64,000 bases of DNA from Symsagittifera roscoffensis (taxonomy: Eukaryota; Xenacoelomorpha; Acoela; Convolutidae). Both the position numbers and the translations under genes were made by a program. The notes beneath the pieces are model-generated. The model saw only the letters and a program-made list of their open reading frames with translations. It was not told the DNA's origin and ran no database searches. Below are positions 60,400-64,000 of this stretch, piece by piece (within the stretch, counting starts at the first letter, position 1; each line of letters begins with the position of its first letter). Where the stretch lies: positions 4,750,411 through 4,814,410 of the forward strand of contig NC_087064.1 in NCBI RefSeq assembly GCF_963678635.1. The letters are read 5' to 3'.

Positions 60400-61000
60400 T
60401 GTATTTCAGCTGAACATGGCGTAATAAACCTAAACAAGCCAGAAAAACTTCGCCGGGTTGCCAAACTCCAAAGCAAAATCCAAACTTAAAGAAGTTTGCC
60501 TAAATGACATGCTTCTCACTGGACCAGACTTGCTATGCTGCTTTTTAGGAGTAAATACCCGTTTTCACGAAAAAAGCACCCCATCACTGCCGCCCTTGAA
60601 GAGATGTACATGCAGGTTTCTGTTAACCCCGAAGACAGAAAAACTCTTCGTGTCCTCTGGGAAGCTGAAGAGTCCGAACTTCCCAAGTACATTCGATTCG
60701 TCTTCGGAGCCAAATTTTCTCCTACTTGGGCAATTTACCCATTAAGAACCTGCGCAGGGAAAATGCTGAAAACTATCCGCCCATCCGCGAAAACTTGTCA
60801 ACGAGAACGGCGATACGGACGAATTCTTCGAAGTCACCGACGACATCGACACCGCAGTGAAAGTCGTAGAAGGCCTTCGACAAGTACTACAGCAAAAAAG
60901 CTTCAACCTGACGAGGTGGATAAATACGGATCATAGGAATCACAAAGGATCAAGGACCTCAAACTCTTCAAGCGATTTATCCGAATACGGTGGAAAGTAA
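60400..61000 (+). pseudogene. reverse transcriptase remnant of the second BEL/Pao element
   Basis: In successive frames: a LNKPEKLRRV segment (about 60430), LTGPDLL (about 60517) and, at 60583-60750, an EEMYMQVSVNPEDRKTLRVL stretch with IRFVFGAKFSPT. They align in order with the intact Pol at 11261-15562 (residues about 435-540). The YMDD box is not recognisable: a VTDDI remnant lies near 60825. At least two frameshifts. Confidence 0.8.
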
Positions 61001-62400
61001 AAAAAGATACACTCAGCTTCAATATTGACAAACTACACAATCTTGTCCAGAAGAAATCGACACAAGGGAACCTACTTCAATTCTTGACCCAATTGGAATA
61101 ACATCACCTATTTTTATTCGACTTTGCGTATTACAGCAAGCATTTTGTAGAAAAGCAATGAAGTGAGACGACCAAATTACACGAGACTTGATACCTGAAC
61201 TTTCTGAGTTTCTGAGCTTCTCGACGAGAAAAAGGACCTGCAGGCATTTGAAATACCTCGAAACTACTTTGAATACAGCTGTGACAACATCGCTCGTAAT
61301 ATTTTGTCTGATGAGTCCTCCAGTGCCCTAGCAGAGGTCGCTTATTTTGTGTACAGCAACAGCGCCACTCGAAAATTCAGCAGCGCATTTGAACTAGGAA
61401 AAACTCGAGTGGTTGCCCCAAAACAGCACACAATGCCTAAATTGGAACTACAAGCCGCAATTTTTGATGGTCGCCTCGCAAAGTTCATTCGAAAAGAACA
61501 ATGGCTTGATATCAGCGCTTCAGTGGATACAGGGAAATTTTTAGAAATTTTAGAAAGCACCCAATCGAGTCAATGGAAACAATGCCCAGGACTCCTAAAC
61601 CCAGCAGAAGACGGAACCCGTGTAATACTCATATCTGAAATCAGTAACAAATGAAGATGGTTTACCGGACCAGAATTCACATTTGAACCAGAATTCAACT
61701 GGCTGAAACTACAATTAAAAGACGCCAACACGAATACTTCGATACTCAACGATCGAATCGGAAACATGGATGAAATAGAAACAACCCCATTGCTAGCTTT
61801 TAAAGCTTCTATCAGAACGACAGTAGAAAGTTTCATAGACAACAGCAGACTACCCAAATGGACAAGAATTTTCCAAACAACCGCGTACATGACCAGGGTT
61901 TTCAAAAATAAAGAACTACACTACCACAACGAAAACCCGACCACCGAAATAACAAGAAACAACAAAGTTGCCGCAAGAAATTTATATTCAAGCAGACAAC
62001 GAGACAGCTTCGTCAACGATTGACGCGAAACAAACCAATAAACACTACTAGCAGAAATCGAAATTTGTCTCCATCTTTAGACTAAGACATATTCTTGGAC
62101 GTCTCGCGAGCACATGGACGCCTCGAGAAACCAACATTGGACCATTGCATGAAAGACACAAATTTTCGTGATTGAAACCAACCAGCAGTTCATCTCCACA
62201 ATCGACAAACCCACAAAGACAAACAGCATTCGCCACGCCAGCACACAAGAAGTATTCTACAAAACGAATTATCGATACTGTGTTCGCGCACATATTGACA
62301 GGATCATAAAAACTGTTACGACTGCTGACGACAACAAGCCACTGGACTACATTCGGAATTTGTGCCCTGCCCGCCTTTGGATTTCCAGAAGATAAAACTT
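61000..62400 (+). pseudogene. RNase H and linker remnant of the second BEL/Pao element
   Basis: A DPIGITSPIF segment (about 61090) and a [18 protein letters not shown] segment (61433) keep the RNase H glutamate; LNPAEDGTR (about 61599) matches the HH..GD..AD region. Between and after them lie stops and frame changes. The 61766-62395 part is coding-like but poorly conserved. Confidence 0.75.
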
Positions 62401-63350
62401 TCCCGTTTCAACAAACATGGCTAGATATCTTTGGACCGTTCGCTTCGAAAACTGCAGGAAATTACAACAAACGCTACAGCGTTATAATGACACCCCTAAC
62501 AAGATGAGCCGTACATCTCGAGATGTGCCAGGACCAATCAGTCGCCGCCTTCATCAAAACTTTAAGACGATTTTTTGCAGGTAAAAGGAGAACCAGTGAA
62601 AGTTGTTTCTGACAACGGTACAAGTTTCATCGCAGCCGAAAAAGAACTCAACAGACACTTCGAAGCCGATGTTACACGGCAATTATACGCCAACCATCGG
62701 ACTGAATGAACCTTCAACCCTGCCCAAGCTCCTCATTTTGGAGGTGTATGGGAGTGACTCATAAGATCAGTAAAAGACTAGTTCATTGCCATCATAGTAA
62801 GCCAGATTCTACTAGACGACACATTCAACACCGTTCTTTGCAAAGTTGAACACTTCATGAACGCGAGACCCATCACGACAGTGTCAACATCGCTCGATGA
62901 TATTGAAATCCTCGCCTCAAATCTTTTTTTTATGGAGAACGCATGCTAGCCTGCTACTTCTGCAAATCCAACAGCACTCAACACTCAGTCGACAATAGAA
63001 ATTTGCCAAGCAAACCGAAACCATAACTGGAATTGCCTGATCAAGGAGTTTACCCCAAATTTACTGGCACGACAACGATAGACACGGAAGACGCCGCCTT
63101 TTTAAAATGGGAGACGTTATTTGGATTCTTCAGGATATGAAGCCACAAGGAATGGCCAATTGGACGGATCACAGTAAGCAAATCAACCGATGATGACCAG
63201 ACCCGCGTTTACAACGTCAAAAGAAGAAACAAGCTAGGGTCAATGCCAGCCATTAGACTAACGCCTGTTAGTCAGGACTATTGCATTGAACCACAATCGA
63301 AGTTTCACGACATTGAGAGACTCATCTTAAGCCAGCCTTGCCGCCGACAG
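62400..63350 (+). pseudogene. integrase remnant of the second BEL/Pao element
   Basis: WLDIFGPF (about 62421), VVSDNGTSF (about 62602) and APHFGGVWE (about 62730) keep the D-D-E triad positions, but TGA or TAG codons interrupt the frame near them. A basic C-terminal tail follows with further shifts. Confidence 0.8.
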
Positions 63351-63475
63351 CTATAGCCGATAACGTTAACCGACACTTAGACGACCATTAAAACAGCGCC
63401 TTATGTTTTATAAAGAAGAACCATTCCATCACTTTTGCTTATCTTATTTTGAGGCAACTGCAAAATGAGGCCGAG

Positions 63476-63690
63476 TGTTATGTGCCAATTTGATAATTGA
63501 CAACCATCTGAGATGACTTCGACTTTTCATATGCAATCAAGAAAACTCCGAGAAAGAAATGGAAAACCAGAACAAGTCAATTACAGATCTGTGAAAAATG
63601 CAAAACTGAATTCACAAACACGTGCAAACAACTAGTTTTTATTCAAATCAACAATAAAAGCAAGAAAAAGCTCAAATACAGCCTGTAAAC
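63476..63690 (+). repeat. 3' LTR of the second BEL/Pao element
   Basis: Starts TGTTATGTGCC directly after a purine tract. Similar to 58974-59190 as described there. The right border is not sharp; similarity ends near CTCAAATACAGCC. Confidence 0.75.
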
Positions 63691-64000
63691 TTGAAACCAG
63701 TACATGTTCGTCTTCTATCTATAACCCAAGCCATGAAAAAAGAAAGAAATAGCAATTTTTTTAGAGAGCAGGTTTTTAAGCGATGTGAAAGAGGGTATGA
63801 ACTGAACTGTCTTTCAGAATGAGACGTTTATCATTTGAAAATTCAAATTAGCTGCGATCGTTTTCTATCAGATGAAGAAATTTCACTTTTTTCCGACTTG
63901 TCCGTATCCTTATTCCTGGCACGATGATTATCTAGAAAATCAGGATATCCGAGGAGGTAAAGCCTTTCGTGATCAGTTTAGAAACCGAAACGAGAAAAAC
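63691..64000. other. window end, nothing recognised
   Basis: AT-rich sequence with no open frame or repeat that I can support. Confidence 0.4.

Larger units (their letters stand above)
58974..63690 (+). mobile_element. second BEL/Pao LTR element, decayed
   Basis: Bounded by diverged direct repeats and filled with pol remnants in shifting frames. Order: 5' LTR, short gag-like start, RT, RNase H, integrase, purine tract (AAAATGAGGCCGAG), 3' LTR. Most of gag, the zinc knuckles and the protease are missing, so it suffered a large deletion besides frameshifts and stops. It is not closely related to the element in intron 1, and its LTRs share nothing obvious with that one. Confidence 0.85.

Overview
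The window is animal nuclear DNA: AT-rich, with genes split by long GT-AG introns, tRNA-derived repeats, small DNA transposons and two BEL/Pao LTR retrotransposons. Both host genes have clear bilaterian relatives. Nothing visible fixes the phylum, so I say only 'invertebrate-like metazoan'. No bacterial-style operon or CRISPR array is present.

Layout. (1) 1-2744: the last intron and last exon of a lethal(2) giant larvae (LLGL) homologue on the + strand, with a very long acidic tail. (2) 2745-9395: intergenic DNA with degenerate repeats. (3) 9396-48849: one nine-exon + strand gene for the catalytic subunit of serine palmitoyltransferase (SPTLC2 type). I rebuilt all nine exons. Every junction is GT-AG, the frame is kept throughout, and the product is 561 residues with the PLP lysine at about K389. 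Its introns hold most of the window's repeats. (4) Intron 1 (18.3 kb) contains a nearly complete BEL/Pao element on the - strand (10781-20690) with about 97% identical LTRs, a primer-binding site, a repeat-bearing leader and one long gag-pol frame broken only by in-frame stops. (5) 48850-58973: gene-free DNA with foldback elements, MITEs and minisatellites. (6) 58974 to about 63690: a second, badly decayed BEL/Pao element on the + strand with its own diverged LTRs.

The two host genes are functionally separate: LLGL acts in cell polarity and membrane traffic, SPTLC2 in the first step of sphingolipid synthesis. The repeats carry the unusual structure. A hairpin-bearing non-coding family lies in one orientation about eleven times. 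Several MITE families have readable target-site duplications, two of them nested in other repeats or tied to C/G homopolymers. There are two large foldback elements, and the BEL LTR carries two tRNA-like modules. I found no convincing new multi-gene system. The best leads are the stop-interrupted single gag-pol frame, the tRNA-like LTR and the co-oriented hairpin repeat.
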